Assembly: GCA_038230835.1 (NCBI GenBank)
Contig: JBBRMM010000017.1
Coordinates: 1-64,000 of the forward strand
Direction of reading: 5' to 3'
From: DASUHT01 sp038230835
GTDB taxonomy: Bacteria > Actinomycetota > Thermoleophilia > Gaiellales > JAICJC01
Length of the DNA stretch: 64,000 bases
Shown here: positions 41,233 through 49,933 of the stretch, piece by piece
Numbering within the stretch: position 1 is the first letter of the stretch
Layout: the number at the start of each line of letters is the position of its first letter
Program-made: the position numbers and the translations under genes
Notes under the pieces: generated by a model
The model's database searches: none
What the model was told of the DNA's origin: nothing
Seen by the model: only the letters and a program-made list of their open reading frames with translations

Positions 41233-42578
41233 GCCAGCAGGAGGTCGCCCACCCTGCGCACGTCCCCCGCCCCGACCGTGAGCACGAGGTCGCCCGCGCG
41301 CACGTGCGCGCGGAGGTAGTCGGCGGCCTGTTCCAGTGTCGGCTCGTAGGCCAGTCGCATGCCCGGACGGTACTCGCTGGCCGCGTCGACGATGAGCTTC
41401 GAGGTCACGCCCTCCACGGGCGCCTCGCGCGCCGGATAGATCTCGGTCACCACAGCCTCGTCGGCCGCGGTCAGGGCGGCGCCGAAGCCCGCGGCCAGGG
41501 CGGCGGTGCGCGAGTACAGATGCGGCTGGAAGCACACCACCACACGCCGCGCGCCCTGCACTCGAGCGGCGGCGATGGCGGCCCGCAGCTCGGTCGGATG
41601 ATGGGCGTAGTCGTCCACCACCTGCACGCCGCCGCGGTCGCCCCTGAGCTCGAAGCGGCGCCCGGCACCGGCGAACTCGCCCAGCGCGGCGGCGGCGTCG
41701 GCCGCGTGCACCCCGACCGCCTCCAGCGCCGCGACGGCCGCGGCGGCGTTGGCCGCATTGTGGGCACCGGGAACCAGCAGCGTCACATGCACCGGCGTGC
41801 CGTCGGGTGTGGTCAGCCAGAACCCGCTGCCCGAGGCCGCCAGCTCGAGCCCAGTGATCAGGTAGTCAGCCCGCTCGTCGAACCCGAACCGGCGCTGCGG
41901 CGCCGGCCCCGCCGGGAGCTCGACGCCGTCGCCGACCAGCACCGCACCGCCGGCCGGCACGTGGCTCACCCATTCGGCGAACAGCTCGCGCAGCTCCCGG
42001 GTGGAGCCGAAGCGCGCGTGATGGTCGAGCTCGATGTTGGTCACCACCGCCACCCGCGGGCGCAGCAGCGCGCAGCTTCCGTCCGACTCGTCCGCCTCGG
42101 CCACCAGCAGCTCGCCTCCGCCCGGCCCCGCGTTGCCACCCAGCTGAGGCACATCCCCCCCGACCAGGAAGGTCGGATCGAGTCCCAGCCGCTGCGCCGC
42201 GTGCGCGACCATCGCGGTGGTGGTGGTCTTGCCGTGAGCGCCGGCGACGCACACCGAGCGCCGGGCGGCGACCATCTCGGCCAGCAACTCGGCACGGTGG
42301 AGCACCGGCAGGCCCATCTCGCGCGCCCCGGCCAGCTCGTCGCAGTCCGCCGGCACCGCCGAGGAGACCACCACCTGCATGCCCGCGCGCAGATGCGACC
42401 GGTCGTGGCCGTCGGCCACCTCGATACCGAACCGGCCCAGCCGCTCGCCGTACGCCGAGCGGGCCGGATCGCAGCCGCTCACGTCCGCGCCCCAGGCGTA
42501 GGCCACCGTGGCCAGACCGGACATGCCGGCGCCACCGATGCCGAGCATGTGCAGTCGCCGGCCGGTGAACCCGCTCAC
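41229..42578 (-). CDS. murC: UDP-N-acetylmuramate--L-alanine ligase
   Basis: A 449-residue Mur ligase adding L-Ala to UDP-MurNAc. N-terminal G-I-G-G-A-G-M-S-G-L-A is the nucleotide-sugar-binding start of MurC, and A-G-A-H-G-K-T-T-T-T-A-M is the ATP-binding P loop. E-A-D-E-S-D-G and D-Y-A-H-H-P-T-E-L are further ligase landmarks. ATG 42578 overlaps the murG stop by four bases. Confidence 0.95.
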   Translation of the reverse strand: MSGFTGRRLHMLGIGGAGMSGLATVAYAWGADVSGCDPARSAYGERLGRFGIEVADGHDRSHLRAGMQVVVSSAVPADCDELAGAREMGLPVLHRAELLAEMVAARRSVCVAGAHGKTTTTAMVAHAAQRLGLDPTFLVGGDVPQLGGNAGPGGGELLVAEADESDGSCALLRPRVAVVTNIELDHHARFGSTRELRELFAEWVSHVPAGGAVLVGDGVELPAGPAPQRRFGFDERADYLITGLELAASGSGFWLTTPDGTPVHVTLLVPGAHNAANAAAAVAALEAVGVHAADAAAALGEFAGAGRRFELRGDRGGVQVVDDYAHHPTELRAAIAAARVQGARRVVVCFQPHLYSRTAALAAGFGAALTAADEAVVTEIYPAREAPVEGVTSKLIVDAASEYRPGMRLAYEPTLEQAADYLRAHVRAGDLVLTVGAGDVRRVGDLLLA

Positions 42579-43690
42579 GGCACCATCTCCAGTATCTGGG
42601 TGGCGATCACCGCGGCCGCGTCGGGCCTGGCCAGTCGGCGGGCTGCGGCCCCCATCCCCTCCAGGCGTGACGGCTGGGCGAGCAGCGACGCCACCTCGTC
42701 CCTCAGCCGGCCGGCGGACAGCTCGCGATCGGGGAGCAGGATCGCAGCCCCTCCGTCGGCCAGGTAGGCGGCGTTCGGCGTCTGGTGGTCGGAGGTCACG
42801 TTCGGGGACGGGACGAGGATGGACGGGCGCCCGGCGGCTGCGATCTCGAACACCGAACCACCCGCCCGCGAGACCACCAGATCGGCGGCGGCCAGCAGCG
42901 ATCCGAAGGCGGTGGTGAACTCGAGCACCCGGTAGTGCGGCGCCGCGCGGCGGGCCAGCGATTCGAAGTCACGGCTGCCGGTGACGTGCACCACGGTGAA
43001 GCCGGGGTCGACCGCCGCCCAGGCGTCGGCGGCGGCCATGTTGATCGAGCGGGCGCCCAGGCTGCCGCCCACAACCAACACGACGGTCGCGTCGGCAGCC
43101 AGCCCGAACTCCGAACGGCCGCTCTCGCACCGCGCGTCGAGCACCTCGCGAGGCACCGGCCGGCCGGTGACCAGGTTGTGGGGCGGCCCCAGACCGACGA
43201 TCGGAAAGGACAGGAACACCCGCCGCACGAGCGGGGACGCCAGCCGGTTGGCAAGGCCCATGTGGGCGTCCACCTCGAGCAGCGCGGCGGGGATACGCAT
43301 GGTCGCCGCCGCGGCCAGCATCGGCCCGGACACGTAGCCGCCGGCGCCGAACACCGCCGCCGGGCGCACCCGGCGGAGGATGCGCAGGCATGCGGCGGGC
43401 GCCAACCCGGCGAGGCCGACAGCGCGCACCAGAGCGAGCGACGGGCGGCGCTCGAAGCCCTTCACGCGGTAGGTGTGAAAGGGGTAGCCGGCGGCCGGCA
43501 CCATGCGCGCCTCCATCCGCTCCGGCGTACCCGCGAACACCACCTCAGCGCCTCTAGCCGTGAGCTCGGCGGCCACCGCCAGCGCCGGCACCACGTGCCC
43601 CGCCGTTCCCCCGGCTGCGATCAGCACCCGCGGCCGCACGCGTCCGGGGACGGGGCTTTGGGGCTGGCTTGGCTGGGGGTGCTGCGTCAT
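42575..43690 (-). CDS. murG: UDP-N-acetylglucosamine transferase MurG
   Basis: A GT28 enzyme converting lipid I to lipid II on the inner face of the membrane. G-G-T-A-G-H-V-V-P-A-L-A is the N-terminal glycine-rich loop, G-A-G-G-Y-V-S-G-P the acceptor loop, V-G-G-S-L-G-A-R-S-I-N the second glycine-rich loop, and S-R-A-G-G-S-V-F-E-I-A-A the donor site. Starts at ATG 43690 (371 aa, with a Gln/Pro-rich leader), GTG 43639 or GTG 43627 are possible. ATG 43690 would make an ATGA overlap with a TGA in an alternative frame of the ftsW tail. Confidence 0.93.
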   Translation of the reverse strand: MTQHPQPSQPQSPVPGRVRPRVLIAAGGTAGHVVPALAVAAELTARGAEVVFAGTPERMEARMVPAAGYPFHTYRVKGFERRPSLALVRAVGLAGLAPAACLRILRRVRPAAVFGAGGYVSGPMLAAAATMRIPAALLEVDAHMGLANRLASPLVRRVFLSFPIVGLGPPHNLVTGRPVPREVLDARCESGRSEFGLAADATVVLVVGGSLGARSINMAAADAWAAVDPGFTVVHVTGSRDFESLARRAAPHYRVLEFTTAFGSLLAAADLVVSRAGGSVFEIAAAGRPSILVPSPNVTSDHQTPNAAYLADGGAAILLPDRELSAGRLRDEVASLLAQPSRLEGMGAAARRLARPDAAAVIATQILEMVP

Positions 43691-44873
43691 CGGCTGTGTC
43701 GCGCGCCCGGCCGGCGCGTGCGGAGGCACCGGCCCGGTCGCCTTCGGCGATGCTGAGCATGATGCCCGCCATCGTCAGGAACACGACCAGGCTGGATCCG
43801 CCCGAGCTTATCAGCGGCAGCGGGACACCGGTGAGGGGGAGAAACCCCAGCACCGCTCCCAGGTTGACGATCGCCTGTCCGGTGACCAGGCACGTGATGC
43901 CGGTCGCCAGGTACTTCCCGAACGGCTCCTTGCAACGCATGGCGATGCGGAAACCGAGCACCGCGAACGCCGCGAACGCGACGGCGGTGAAGACGATCCC
44001 GATCAGGCCCAACTCCTCGCCGATCACCGCGGCGATCATGTCGGAGGGCGCTTCGGGCAGGTAGTTGAGCTTGACCGTGCCCTGCCCGAGGCCCTTGCCC
44101 CAGATGCCGCCCGATCCCAGCGCGTAGAGGCCCTGAACACTCTGGTAGCCCGCTCCGCCGGCTGCGTGCCAGGGGTCGAGGAAGGTGGTCAGGCGGGCTC
44201 TCATGTACCCGTTGGACGAGATCCCGACCACGGCCACGCTGACCATCCCCACAGCCGTCGCCGCCAGCAGCCGCAGCCGGGTGCCGGCCACCACCAGTAC
44301 GCCGGCCACCATCAGCGTGATCGCGATGGTCGTACCCAGGTCCGGCTCGGCGAGCACCAGCACGCACACCGTGGTCGCCACCACCCCCACCGGGCTGACC
44401 AGCTGGGCGAATGTCTGCGGCGCCCGCCGGCGAGCGGCCAGCACCTGGCAGGCGAAGAGCAGCATGGCCAGCTTGGCAATCTCGGACGGCTGGATCGTCA
44501 GCCCTCCCACGCCGACCCAGCGCCGGGCGCCGTTCAGGCGCAGACCGATGCCCGGGATCAGCACCACGACCAGCAGCACAAGGCTGAGCAGCATCACCAG
44601 CGGCACCAGAGGGCGCCAGCGGCGATACGGGATGCGGGCGGCAAACGCCATCATCGCAATCCCGATCACGGCGTACTCGCCCTGCTTCTCGAGCAGCGAG
44701 ATCGGATCCTGGCCGTTGACCACCGCCACACCGCTCGATGCGCTGTACACCATGATCAGGCCGAATGCGACCAGGCCCAGGGTGAGGAGGAGCAGTAGGT
44801 GGTACTCGACGGCGAGCGCCTGATGGCGTGCACGGGTGCGGCGGGCGCGGGTGTCCACCACGTCAGCCGCCAC
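43554..44873 (-). CDS. ftsW: Lipid II polymerase FtsW
   Basis: A 439-residue SEDS glycosyltransferase, about ten membrane helices, partner of FtsI at the septum. Landmarks: F-G-L-I-M-V-Y-S-A-S-S, N-G-A-R-R-W-V-G-V-G with I-Q-P-S-E-I-A-K, E-P-D-L-G-T-T, and P-L-P-L-I-S-S-G-G-S-S. The last 60 or so residues (Ala/Pro/Arg/Gly-rich) overlap the murG 5' end by 137 bases in another frame. They may be a true tail or the result of a frameshift, because another frame stops at TGA 43687-43689 on the murG ATG. Start GTG 44873 overlaps murD by 11 bases; GTG 44861 is an alternative. Confidence 0.9.
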   Translation of the reverse strand: MAADVVDTRARRTRARHQALAVEYHLLLLLTLGLVAFGLIMVYSASSGVAVVNGQDPISLLEKQGEYAVIGIAMMAFAARIPYRRWRPLVPLVMLLSLVLLVVVLIPGIGLRLNGARRWVGVGGLTIQPSEIAKLAMLLFACQVLAARRRAPQTFAQLVSPVGVVATTVCVLVLAEPDLGTTIAITLMVAGVLVVAGTRLRLLAATAVGMVSVAVVGISSNGYMRARLTTFLDPWHAAGGAGYQSVQGLYALGSGGIWGKGLGQGTVKLNYLPEAPSDMIAAVIGEELGLIGIVFTAVAFAAFAVLGFRIAMRCKEPFGKYLATGITCLVTGQAIVNLGAVLGFLPLTGVPLPLISSGGSSLVVFLTMAGIMLSIAEGDRAGASARAGRARDTADDAAPPAKPAPKPRPRTRAAAGADRSRGNGGARGAGAGGGRRAHG

Positions 44874-46143
44874 CGGCCACCCCCGCCACGATCTCGCAGA
44901 AGCGCTCACCGCGCTGCTCGAAGTCGCGAAACTGGTCGAAGCTGGCGCAGGCGGGGGACAGCAGCACCGTGTCGCCGGGCACGGCGTCCGACGCGGCGGC
45001 GGCCACCGCCGCGTCGAGCGTGCCGCAGGTCGTGAAGTCGGCGCCGGCCCGCTCCAGCGCGGCCGCAATCGTGCCAGCCGCCTGGCCGATCAGATAGCAG
45101 CGGGCGACCGGGCCGGCGGCGACGGAGCCTGCCAGGGCGGCGAATGAGCCGCCCTTGAGCGAGCCGCCGAGGATCAGCCGCACGCCGCCGTCGAAGGCGG
45201 TCAGCGCCTTGACCACCGCATCGGGGTTGGTGGCCTTGGAATCGTTCACGTAGGCCACGCCCGCGACGTCGGCGACGAACTGCATGCGGTGGGCGGGCGC
45301 GTGGAACTCGCGCAGCGCCCGATCGACGGCCGCCGGGTCGACCCCGGCTGCGTGGGCGGCCGCGGCGGCGGCCAGCGCGTTCTCCAGGTTGTGGTCGCCG
45401 CGCAGGTGCGCGTGGTCCCAGTCGATCGAGCCGCGGTCGGCCTTGGACACCCACACACGATCCCCCGATCCAGGCAGTCCCGCGGCCCTGACCACCGGGT
45501 CGTCGGCGTTCAGCACGGCGGTGTCGCCCGCGGCCTGGTTCTCGAGGATGCGCAACTTGCAGCGCGCGTACTCCTCGAAGGTGCCGTGACGGTCGAGGTG
45601 ATCCGGCGTGATGTTCAACACCACCCCCACCCGGCAGCGCAGGCGGTCGATGTCCTCGAGCTGGAAGCTCGACAGCTCACACGCCACCCAGGCGGCGGGC
45701 GAGATCAGGCCCGGGAGCTCGCTGAGCGCCCGACCGACGTTTCCGGCCACCTCCACGTCGAGCCCGCCCGAACGCAGCATGGCGGCCACCAGCGCGGTGG
45801 TGGTGGTCTTGCCGTTGGTGCCGGTGACACCGATGATCGGGTTCGCCAGCATCCGTCCGGCCAGCTCGACCTCGCTCCAGACCGGCACCCCGGCATCGCG
45901 CGCAGCCAGCACCGGCGGCGCGTCGGCAGGCACTCCTGGACTCTTGATCAACGCTGTCACCCCGGCAGTCGGCACGGCACCCCAGGGCACGTATTCGGCG
46001 CCCGTGACCAGAAGCCTGCCCAGATCGACATCGGAGTCGCGATCGGTCGCGGTGACGCTCGCGCCGGGCCACATCCGGGCGATCGCCTCGCAGGCCGCGA
46101 GCCCCGAACGGCGCAGACCGACCACGATGAAGCGGCCGGTCAC
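44863..46143 (-). CDS. murD: UDP-N-acetylmuramoylalanine--D-glutamate ligase
   Basis: A 426-residue Mur ligase. V-V-G-L-R-R-S-G-L-A at the N-terminus binds the nucleotide sugar, G-V-T-G-T-N-G-K-T-T-T-T is the P loop, V-L-N-I-T-P-D-H-L-D-R-H follows, and V-N-D-S-K-A-T-N-P-D-A is typical of MurD. It adds D-Glu to UDP-MurNAc-Ala. GTG 46143 overlaps the mraY stop (GTGA). Confidence 0.94.
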   Translation of the reverse strand: MTGRFIVVGLRRSGLAACEAIARMWPGASVTATDRDSDVDLGRLLVTGAEYVPWGAVPTAGVTALIKSPGVPADAPPVLAARDAGVPVWSEVELAGRMLANPIIGVTGTNGKTTTTALVAAMLRSGGLDVEVAGNVGRALSELPGLISPAAWVACELSSFQLEDIDRLRCRVGVVLNITPDHLDRHGTFEEYARCKLRILENQAAGDTAVLNADDPVVRAAGLPGSGDRVWVSKADRGSIDWDHAHLRGDHNLENALAAAAAAHAAGVDPAAVDRALREFHAPAHRMQFVADVAGVAYVNDSKATNPDAVVKALTAFDGGVRLILGGSLKGGSFAALAGSVAAGPVARCYLIGQAAGTIAAALERAGADFTTCGTLDAAVAAAASDAVPGDTVLLSPACASFDQFRDFEQRGERFCEIVAGVAGGG

Positions 46144-47165
46144 CGGTACTGGCTGAAGAACAGGTAGTAGAGGACGAAGCCGCTGGCGCCGAACATCGCG
46201 GCCGCGATCCAGAAGCGGACGATGATCTTGTTCTCCGTCCACTCCATCATCTCGAAGTGGTGGTGGATCGGCGCCATCAGGAACACGCGCTTGCCGGTGG
46301 TGCGGAACGAGATCACCTGGATCAGCACCGACAGCGCCTCGATCACGAAGATGCCGCCGATCACCACCAGCAGGAACTCGGTCTTGGTGAAGACCGCCAT
46401 CGCCGCCAGCGCCCCGCCCAGCCCGAGCGACCCGGTGTCGCCCATGAACACGTCGGCCGGATAGGCGTTGTACCAGAGGAAGCCGATGGCGCCGCCGACC
46501 AGCGCGGCGGCGATGATCGCCAGGTCGAGGCTGCGCGGGTCCCCGGGGCCATAGAGACCCGGAAACTGGGCGGTCTGGTGGACGAGGTAGGCGACCACCA
46601 TCATGGCCGAGTAGCTGAGGAGGGCGATGGTGGTGGTGCCGGCGGCCAGCCCGTCCAGCCCGTCGGTCAGGTTGACCGCGTTGGCGGCTCCGGCGACGAC
46701 GAAGAACAGGAACAGGTAGTACACCGGGCCGAGCTTCAGGTGCTGGTTGATCAGGGGCACGAAGACGTCGGTGTTGAGATGCTGCGAGTGCGCAACCGCG
46801 CCTAGCCCGGCCACCACCAGCGCCAGCAGCACCAGCTTGACCCTGCCCGACAGGCCGAGCGACCGCTTGCGCGACAGCTTCAGCCAGTCGTCGAGAAAAC
46901 CGATGAACCCGCAGGCCACGGTGACGCCGGCCACGGTGAGCGCAGGTGCGGTGCGGCGGGTGAAGAGCGCGAAGGCGACCAGCGCGCAACCCAGCAGCAC
47001 CAGGCCGCCCATGGTCGGCGTGCCCTGCTTGCTGTGGTGCCCGGCCGGCCCTTCCTCGCGGATCTGCTGGCCGAACTCGTTGCGGCGCAGGAAGGCGATG
47101 AACGCCGGCCCGGCGACGATCCCCAGCAGCATCGCAACCACCGCGGCGCCGAGCACGAGCTTCAC
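46140..47165 (-). CDS. mraY: Phospho-MurNAc-pentapeptide-transferase
   Basis: A 341-residue polytopic membrane enzyme that makes lipid I. Landmarks: T-M-G-G-L-V, F-L-D-D-W-L-K, N-A-V-N-L-T-D-G-L-D-G-L-A (catalytic Asp), Y-P-A-D-V-F-M-G-D-T-G-S-L, and M-A-P-I-H-H-H-F-E. About ten helices are visible. GTG 47165 overlaps the murF stop (GTGA), consistent with the spacing elsewhere in the cluster. The much longer open frame upstream is antisense/alternative-frame murF. Confidence 0.95.
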   Translation of the reverse strand: MKLVLGAAVVAMLLGIVAGPAFIAFLRRNEFGQQIREEGPAGHHSKQGTPTMGGLVLLGCALVAFALFTRRTAPALTVAGVTVACGFIGFLDDWLKLSRKRSLGLSGRVKLVLLALVVAGLGAVAHSQHLNTDVFVPLINQHLKLGPVYYLFLFFVVAGAANAVNLTDGLDGLAAGTTTIALLSYSAMMVVAYLVHQTAQFPGLYGPGDPRSLDLAIIAAALVGGAIGFLWYNAYPADVFMGDTGSLGLGGALAAMAVFTKTEFLLVVIGGIFVIEALSVLIQVISFRTTGKRVFLMAPIHHHFEMMEWTENKIIVRFWIAAAMFGASGFVLYYLFFSQYR

Positions 47166-48493
47166 GGTGCGACCGCCTCCACCACGGCCTCCAGGCCGAC
47201 CGAACGGCTGGCCTTGACCAGCACGGCATCCCCGGGCTGCAGCAGACCGTCCAGATCGCCCAGCAGCGTGGCCACGTCCGGGTAGGCGATACCTCCGTAG
47301 TCGCGCGCCAGATCCCCGACGGACACGACCCGGTCGATGCCGAGCTCGCGGGCCAGTTCGCCGACCTGCCGGTGGTAGGCCGGCCCGCCCGGGCCCAACT
47401 CGGCCATGTCGCCCAGGACGGCCACAGAGCGCCGGGAACCGGCGACCGCCGCCAGGTGGCGCAGCGCGGCCGCCATCGAGGTCGGGTTGGCGTTGTAGCA
47501 GTCGGCGATCAGCAACCCGCCGCGCTCCAGCTCGATCAACTCGCCGCGCCAGCGCGAGAAGGTGACCTCGGCTGCGCCCGCGGCCACCTCCTCGAGGGGC
47601 AGCCCGAGCCCTTCGCAGGCGGCCAGCGCTGCCGCCAGGTTGAGCGCGTTGTGGTGCTGGGTGAACGTCACGGGCACCTGCAGGGTTCGACCGTGAACCT
47701 CGAAGTCCGCCCGCCCGCCCGTGAACGCCACAAGGCACACATCGGCGCCGGCGGTCTCGCCGAAGGTGATCACGCGGGCCCGGGTCTGCTCGACGTAGGG
47801 TGCGAGCAGCGGCTCCGCGTGCGGAACGACGGCCGTGCCGCGCGATGTCAGCGAATCAAGGATCTCGGCCTTGGCGGCGGCAACCGCCTCCACAGTACCC
47901 AGCAGTTCGAGGTGGACCGGGCCGACGCCGGTGATCACCGCGACGTCAGGCCGGCACAGCTCGGCCAGGTAGCCGATCTGGCCCGGTCCGCGCATCCCCA
48001 GCTCACAGACCACCGCCCGCGTCTCGGGCTCGACCCGGTCGAAGGTCAGCGGTAGGCCGATCTCGGTGTTCTGATTGGCCAGGCTGGCGACCGTGGGCGC
48101 AACCCGGGAGAGCAGCGCCGCCAGCAGATCCTTGGTCGATGTCTTGCCGGTCGACCCGGTCACCGCCACCACCATCGCGCCCGATCTCCGGCGCACCTCG
48201 GCCGCCACCTCGCCCAGCGCGATCAGCGGATCTGCAACGCCAATTGCAAAGCCTTCCGTGACGGTGCCTGGCACCGTCACGGAACTGTCACGGGCGATCA
48301 GGGCCAGGGCGGCGCCGGCGGCCCTGGCTTCGGCCAGGAAGCGGGTGCCGTCGGTGCGCTCACCGTGCAGCGCGACGAACAGGTCGCCCGGCTCGACCAG
48401 CCGCGAGTCGACCACGAGGCCGGTGACGGTCGCCTCGATCGCCGTCTCCTCGGCACAGGCGGCGGCCACCTCGGCGGCCCGCAGCGGGATCAT
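47162..48493 (-). CDS. murF: UDP-MurNAc-tripeptide--D-Ala-D-Ala ligase
   Basis: A 443-residue Mur ligase that adds D-Ala-D-Ala. S-R-L-V-E-P-G-D-L-F-V-A-L precedes the P loop V-T-G-S-T-G-K-T-S-T-K, then N-Q-N-T-E-I-G-L-P and D-C-Y-N-A-N-P-T-S-M. Between the N-terminal domain strand A-L-I-A-R-D and G-V-A-D-P-L-I-A-L lies the peptide S-S-V-T-V-P-G-T-V-T-E-G-F, translated from a perfect 31-base palindrome. It looks like an inserted repeat in a surface loop. ATG 48493 overlaps the murE stop. Confidence 0.94.
   Translation of the reverse strand: MIPLRAAEVAAACAEETAIEATVTGLVVDSRLVEPGDLFVALHGERTDGTRFLAEARAAGAALALIARDSSVTVPGTVTEGFAIGVADPLIALGEVAAEVRRRSGAMVVAVTGSTGKTSTKDLLAALLSRVAPTVASLANQNTEIGLPLTFDRVEPETRAVVCELGMRGPGQIGYLAELCRPDVAVITGVGPVHLELLGTVEAVAAAKAEILDSLTSRGTAVVPHAEPLLAPYVEQTRARVITFGETAGADVCLVAFTGGRADFEVHGRTLQVPVTFTQHHNALNLAAALAACEGLGLPLEEVAAGAAEVTFSRWRGELIELERGGLLIADCYNANPTSMAAALRHLAAVAGSRRSVAVLGDMAELGPGGPAYHRQVGELARELGIDRVVSVGDLARDYGGIAYPDVATLLGDLDGLLQPGDAVLVKASRSVGLEAVVEAVAP
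48254..48284. repeat. 31-base perfect palindrome inside murF
   Basis: Fifteen bases on each side of T48269 are perfect complements; the centre is GGTGCC-T-GGCACC and the outer words are TTCCGTGAC and GTCACGGAA. The same core occurs twice at 33199-33250. Here it keeps the murF frame open and adds about ten residues. Confidence 0.8.
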
Positions 48494-49920
48494 CGCAGCG
48501 CCTCCAGGGCTTCCCGGGCGACGCTGCGATCGTCGAACGGCAGGACGATGTCGCCGAACTGCTGGCCCTGCTCGTGACCCTTGCCGGCGATCACCACCAC
48601 GTCTCCCGGCCGTGCCGTCCCGATTGCGCGGGCGATCGCCGTCCGCCGGTCGGGCTCTGTGTCCATCGCGATGCCGGCGGTGATCTCGGCGATAATCGCC
48701 TCGGGATCCTCGCTGCGCGGATTGTCGGAGGTGACGATGGCGACGTCCGCCAGCCGGCGGGCGATGGCACCCATCAGCGGCCGCTTGCCGCGGTCGCGGT
48801 CGCCGCCGCAGCCGAACACGCAGATCAGCCGTCCGGTCGTGATCTCGCGCGCCGAGCGCAGCACATTCTCGAGCCCGTCGGGTGTGTGGGCGTAGTCCAC
48901 AAGCACCGTGAACGGCGCATCGCCGTCTACCGCCTCGAAGCGCCCGGGCACGCCCGCCACCGCCGCGATCCCCGCCCGCACCGAGTCGTGCGGCAGCTCG
49001 AGGATCTCCGCCACCGCGACCGCCGCCAACACGTTTTCGACGTTGAACCCGCCGCGCAGCCGCACGTCCAGCGGGAGAATGCCTCGGGGCGTGCGGGCGA
49101 TCAGTGAGATCACCCCGCCGGGGCCGATCTCAACCGCATGCGGGCGCACGTCGGCCTCGTCACCGCCACTGGCATAGCTCACCACGGGGCCGCCTGCCTC
49201 ACCGGCCAGGCGCGCACCGTAGGGGTCGCCGATGTTGATCGCCGCAGGCGCGTGTTCGAAGAGCCGCGCCTTGGCGGCGTAATAGTGCTCCATGTCATGG
49301 TGGAAGTCGAGATGGTCCTGGGTCAGGTTGGTGAACGCGGCGGCGGCGAATCGCACATCCGCAACCCGCTCCAGCTCGAGCGCGTGCGACGAGACCTCGA
49401 TCGCACAGGAACGGTCGCCGGCGTCCACCATCCGCCGCAGCAGGTGCTGCAGGTCGACGCTCTCGGGGGTCGTCCGCTCGACCGGTTCGACGACGCCGCC
49501 GATCCGCGACTCGACCGTGCCCAGCAGCCCCGGCCGGCGGCCGGCGGCATCGAGCACGGCGTGCACCAGGTAGGCGGTGGTGGTCTTGCCGTTGGTGCCG
49601 GTCACGCCGACCACGTCAAGTGTGCGGCTGGGATGGGCGTAGAACTCCGCGGCGGCTGCAGCCATCGCGCGGCGGGCATTCGTGACCACAAGCTGGGGGA
49701 CGTCCAGCCCGAGCTCTCGCTCGACGATCAGCGCCACCGCCCCCGCGGCCACCGCCGACACTGCGAAATCGTGCCCGTCGGCGCGGAGGCCGGGCACGCA
49801 GACGTGCAGCGCTCCGGGGATCACGGCATCGGAGCGATAGGTGACGGCAGTCACCTCGGGGTCGCCGGCCCCCCGCACGCGCAGCGGCCGCACCGCCTCG
49901 ATCAGCGTGCGAAGCTCCAT
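48490..49920 (-). CDS. murE: UDP-MurNAc-dipeptide--diaminopimelate ligase
   Basis: A 476-residue Mur ligase. The P loop is V-T-G-T-N-G-K-T-T-T-A-Y, followed by E-V-S-S-H-A-L and L-T-Q-D-H-L-D-F-H. The amino-acid specificity loop reads T-S-D-N-P-R-S-E-D-P; the D-N-P-R motif is that of meso-diaminopimelate ligases, so the wall is probably A2pm-type. ATG 49920 begins at the conserved E-L-R-T-L; it follows the ftsI stop by 13 bases. Confidence 0.95.
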   Translation of the reverse strand: MELRTLIEAVRPLRVRGAGDPEVTAVTYRSDAVIPGALHVCVPGLRADGHDFAVSAVAAGAVALIVERELGLDVPQLVVTNARRAMAAAAAEFYAHPSRTLDVVGVTGTNGKTTTAYLVHAVLDAAGRRPGLLGTVESRIGGVVEPVERTTPESVDLQHLLRRMVDAGDRSCAIEVSSHALELERVADVRFAAAAFTNLTQDHLDFHHDMEHYYAAKARLFEHAPAAINIGDPYGARLAGEAGGPVVSYASGGDEADVRPHAVEIGPGGVISLIARTPRGILPLDVRLRGGFNVENVLAAVAVAEILELPHDSVRAGIAAVAGVPGRFEAVDGDAPFTVLVDYAHTPDGLENVLRSAREITTGRLICVFGCGGDRDRGKRPLMGAIARRLADVAIVTSDNPRSEDPEAIIAEITAGIAMDTEPDRRTAIARAIGTARPGDVVVIAGKGHEQGQQFGDIVLPFDDRSVAREALEALR

Positions 49921-49933
49921 CCGCCGGTGAAGA

